From NCBI GenBank assembly GCA_039105265.1, contig JAPFFF010000053.1, forward strand, positions 62,001 through 126,000: DNA of 64,000 nt. Direction: 5' to 3'. The translations under genes were made by a program, and so were the position numbers. Numbering within the stretch: the stretch's first letter is position 1; each line of letters starts with the position of its first letter. The notes under the pieces are model-generated. The model saw only the letters and a list, made by a program, of their open reading frames with translations, did not search any database and was not told where the DNA came from. Below, piece by piece: positions 61,569 through 64,000 of this stretch. This stretch comes from Tritrichomonas musculus (Eukaryota > Parabasalia > Tritrichomonadida > Tritrichomonadidae).

Positions 61569-61964
61569 TTAATTATCGCAGTCATCTACTAAGGGTTCAT
61601 CATCAGGTGTCTCATTAATTGTCTCATTAACACTGCAATCGATATTATCCGCATCCGGGGTATCCTCTTCCTCCTCTTCAAGCTCATCAAGATGTTCCTC
61701 GACATATCTCCTTAGTATCTCCATTTCATATTTTTTACGTAATCTATATTCACGTTGCTGTTGGCGTCTAGCAGCTCGTCGCTCGTCATCATTAGCATAC
61801 TTACATCTTCGCCCACGAGGCTTCTTAGATGTAGGTTCAACAGGTTCATCATCAATGTTATCAATCTTATTTAATACATCACTCGATTTCGATTTAACAA
61901 TTGTCCCGGTGACGGATGCAAGTTGATTAGAAAAAGTTGGACTATCTACTTGCGATTCACTCAT
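61569..61964 (-). CDS. Small Polinton protein with basic helix and acidic tail
   Basis: About 131 residues starting MSESQVDS; I take this Met because the longer open start overlaps the upstream gene. KKPRGRRCKY resembles an AT-hook, and ERRAARRQQQREYRLRKKYE is followed by a leucine-containing helix and a Glu/Asp-rich tail, somewhat like a bZIP basic region. A DNA-binding role is inferred only. Confidence 0.55.
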   Translation of the reverse strand: MSESQVDSPTFSNQLASVTGTIVKSKSSDVLNKIDNIDDEPVEPTSKKPRGRRCKYANDDERRAARRQQQREYRLRKKYEMEILRRYVEEHLDELEEEEEDTPDADNIDCSVNETINETPDDEPLVDDCDN

Positions 61965-62010
61965 TTGCTTATCGAGAAAAAATATTATATAAAAAATAAT
62001 CGACGCATAT

Positions 62011-62469
62011 TTATACGAAGCAATCATCCTTTATATCGCTATCATCGAATTCAATTTTGAACTGGTCGCGAATACATTTGATATTATGTTTGTTGACACA
62101 TTCGAGAACGTGACATGGATAGTATGGAGTGTCCATATATGTTTGCATCGTGAAATCTATGACAAGGACGTATAGATTATCCTTACTCTCGAATTTACCG
62201 TTGAATGATACTATAATCGAATCCCCAAACAATTTAATGATTTTATTATAGTTGATGAATACATTATTTTTCTTATTATTAGATTCGAGTGTGATGAATA
62301 AAGGTTTGCAACAATATTTGCCAAACTTATTTTTAAATACTTTCTCCCCTTCGAAATAGATGACAGCCTTTACAAACTTGTTGTTCTTATATGTATCATT
62401 GATAAATGAAACGAGCTTGGTTGGTGAGTAGAAGTTATTGTTAGTGTCTACGATTGAATCAACAGACAT
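62011..62469 (-). CDS. Small Polinton protein, unknown
   Basis: 152 residues, MSVDSIVDTNNNF to DDSDIKDDCFV. The predicted pattern is mixed helix and strand (LVSFINDTY, KAVIYFEGEKVF, PLFITLES, NLYVLVIDFT). No motif is recognised. It is part of a same-strand group with its neighbours, spaced 46 bases from the next. Confidence 0.55.
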   Translation of the reverse strand: MSVDSIVDTNNNFYSPTKLVSFINDTYKNNKFVKAVIYFEGEKVFKNKFGKYCCKPLFITLESNNKKNNVFINYNKIIKLFGDSIIVSFNGKFESKDNLYVLVIDFTMQTYMDTPYYPCHVLECVNKHNIKCIRDQFKIEFDDSDIKDDCFV

Positions 62470-62622
62470 TTATATTAGGATAAAAAAATAAAAAATTTTA
62501 GACATGTGATATAAAAAATATTTTTGAAAAATTTTGGGCATATATAGCGATATATGTATGATGGAATATAGTTGGAACAGTTTAAATAGTAAATCGAAAA
62601 CATATATGTGTTAGCGCTAACT

Positions 62623-62695
62623 GGTATAGTTGTTGGATCATGAAGCATGTCTCCCAGCTTCGGCGGCAGGCATGAGTTCGATTCGCTGCCATACC
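62623..62695 (+). ncRNA. tRNA-like sequence in the Polinton
   Basis: A 73-base stretch whose ends pair as an acceptor stem (GGTATAG with CCATACC, one mismatch). It contains a B-box-like GAGTTCGATTC at the right distance and is followed by five T at 62698-62702. The T and anticodon stems do not pair well, so it is not a normal tRNA. The perfect 12-bp palindrome GTTAGCGCTAAC lies just upstream (62610-62621). It could be a decayed tRNA gene or an RNA polymerase III promoter-bearing RNA. Confidence 0.35.
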
Positions 62696-62810
62696 GATTT
62701 TTCGTATTATTTTCGGTCCATATTTGTGATAGAGCCCTAGCGAACTAAACACCTTGTGGTAAGCTATTACTTGTGGATTATGGATAATACGAAGCATTGT
62801 CGGCAATGCA

Positions 62811-62938
62811 AACCCAAACCAGCTCCTGTAATTGGATGCAGATATTTTCCTTGGGGGATTGATATATAATCCCGGGTACGTATGTTGGTTCCTCGAGAGA
62901 ATGCATTACGCATCCAATTATGGGGGTTGGTTTTTGCA
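62811..62938. other. Strong hairpin at the 3' side of the last Polinton gene
   Basis: TAATTGGATGC (62829-62839) is mirrored perfectly at 62910-62920. Outside it CCCAAACC faces GGGTTGGTTT, and inside it GGGATT (62855-62860) faces AATCCC (62868-62873). In the minus direction it begins some ten bases after the stop of the 176-residue gene. It may be a 3'-end structure or a structured RNA. Confidence 0.6.
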
Positions 62939-62947
62939 TTTTTATTT

Positions 62948-63478
62948 TTACATATTGATGCAGTATTTGAGACATAAATGGTATACGTTAACGAGTTCGT
63001 TATACTCCTTATTGTAGACCTGCTTGAAATCCGTTACAATTTCTCCATTCTCATTAACAATTTTGATAGCTTCTATTTTACGAATTGGATTAGCTTTAGT
63101 TGCACAACATTTAATATCTTCATCCAGATATATATCTACCTGTTCAGTATGGATAGCTGCCTTGATAATATTTTGTAAAGCCGACATGGGAACAATGATA
63201 CAATTTTTGGAGATGAGATTACTTAATAACGCCTTATCTTGATTCAATAATATTTGTGCATATGATTCTAATATAACAGTCCTCACATCCATGCCCTCAG
63301 CGGATGATACTGGTTGCTCCTCATCGATATCTCTCGTAATGACGATATCCTCCTTGCCATCATCCCTCTTATTAATGATGATATTATTATTAATATTAGA
63401 TGTTGATTGCGATGCAGCTGATGGTTCTAATGAAACGTTTGCATTGATACCTGCATTAGCATTTCTTTTCTTGATCAT
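62948..63478 (-). CDS. Small Polinton protein, unknown
   Basis: 176 residues, MIKKRNANAG to LKYCINM. The first 60 residues are Asn/Ser/Asp-rich and probably disordered. The rest is helical with alternating strands (VRTVILESYAQILLNQDKAL, IVPMSALQNIIKAA, VDIYLDEDIKCC). No family is recognised. It is the outermost gene at the right end of the element. Confidence 0.55.
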   Translation of the reverse strand: MIKKRNANAGINANVSLEPSAASQSTSNINNNIIINKRDDGKEDIVITRDIDEEQPVSSAEGMDVRTVILESYAQILLNQDKALLSNLISKNCIIVPMSALQNIIKAAIHTEQVDIYLDEDIKCCATKANPIRKIEAIKIVNENGEIVTDFKQVYNKEYNELVNVYHLCLKYCINM

Positions 63479-64000
63479 TTCCCCAAAAATAAAATATTAT
63501 AAACCATGTGATTTCTCAGGGCTTCGTCTGAAATCACCAAGGTCAAATTCACTTCACCATTCAATTTTTGGTGATTTTCATTCAATTTTTTTTTGGTGAA
63601 AAGTTCAAAAAAAATGAAAAAAATAAATTCACCACACCTCCAATTCAAATTATCTCAATTTTAATTTTAAACGTTTTTTAAAATTTACAAATTCACCACT
63701 AATCAAAAAAAAACAAAATTAATATTTAAATTTCCAACGAAAGAATAAATATTTAGAATAACAAATCATATAAATAATAAATATAACTTAAAATAAAATC
63801 AAAAACATTTAATTGCTTGAATTATGAAAAATATCCAAAAATGGTACATATTTGATATCTTACAAAAATATTTATTAGAGCATATTTTGATTGCTCCATG
63901 TATAATATAATATGCTAATGTGAACTCAAAGGTTATAATCAATAATGTCAAATATTTATCGATTAAAAATAATTGGATTATTGAAAAATTGTATTTTTCT
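63479..64000. other. Right-hand A+T-rich flank
   Basis: GTGATTTC ... GAAATCAC forms a short hairpin near 63,510-63,538. TTCACC/GGTGAA recurs at least six times between 63,530 and 63,690, perhaps subterminal repeats of the Polinton. Beyond 63,700 nothing is seen. Confidence 0.5.

Larger units (their letters stand above)
45051..63500. mobile_element. Polinton/Maverick element, incomplete
   Basis: About 18.4 kb; both ends are approximate because no matching terminal inverted repeats or target duplication could be found. Parts: integrase (45.1-46.0 kb), fibre-like protein (46.0-49.4 kb, minus), a 59-bp inverted pair at 49.65-49.91 kb, a possible minor capsid-type protein (minus), a larger fibre-like protein (plus), protein-primed family B DNA polymerase (minus), HNH endonuclease (plus) and four small proteins (minus). 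No recognisable major capsid protein, FtsK/HerA packaging ATPase or Ulp1-like protease is present. It is judged broken, with at least one large structural loss or a junction of two copies, yet with long open frames that suggest a fairly recent origin. Confidence 0.85.

Noticed and set aside
62582-62975. Short frames on both strands over the tRNA-like and hairpin region
   Set aside because: They follow from inverted sequence structure, overlap each other and match no family.

Overview
The window looks like nuclear DNA of a trichomonad protist, most likely Tritrichomonas or a close relative. The DNA is very A+T rich and the genes are intron-less. Several start codons sit a few bases behind a trichomonad-type initiator (TCATTTTTAAT-ATG and similar). 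The gene families are typical of the group: DUF3447/ankyrin proteins, BspA-like leucine-rich repeat remnants, a two-repeat Myb protein, a bacterial-style carboxymuconolactone decarboxylase, a Mutator-like transposon and a Polinton/Maverick. The species is inferred from these features only.

Left end (1-5979): a G+C-richer reading frame fills the minus strand from 3724 to the window edge without a stop. It carries a tandem 18-residue repeat and three C2H2 zinc fingers and looks like the front of a non-LTR retrotransposon protein. It and two tandem 1.05-kb repeat units all sit behind copies of the last part of an intact tRNA-Asn gene, which suggests insertion at the 3' end of that tRNA gene.

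Host genes (6.2-15.4 kb): an aldo/keto reductase, a secreted-type decarboxylase-family protein, two low-complexity or coiled-coil proteins, an ankyrin protein, an odd tRNA gene and a second aldo/keto reductase.

Transposon-rich stretch (15.4-33 kb): a 4.5-kb Mutator-like element with apparently intact transposase and a 462-bp element nested in it; a gene remnant; a Myb gene; a non-autonomous element with 9-bp target duplication holding a nested TTAA-flanked miniature element; a myristoylation-motif caspase-fold protein; and another terminal-inverted-repeat element.

Ankyrin district (33-43 kb): two large ankyrin/DUF3447 genes, a truncated DUF3447 fragment joined to BspA-like remnants and split by the second copy of the 462-bp element, a small tail-anchored protein, and an ankyrin protein with a Cys-rich tail.

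Right end (45-63.5 kb): a Polinton/Maverick with integrase, protein-primed DNA polymerase, two related fibre-like giant proteins, an HNH endonuclease and small basic proteins. A recognisable major capsid protein, packaging ATPase and maturation protease are not seen, so it is judged incomplete.
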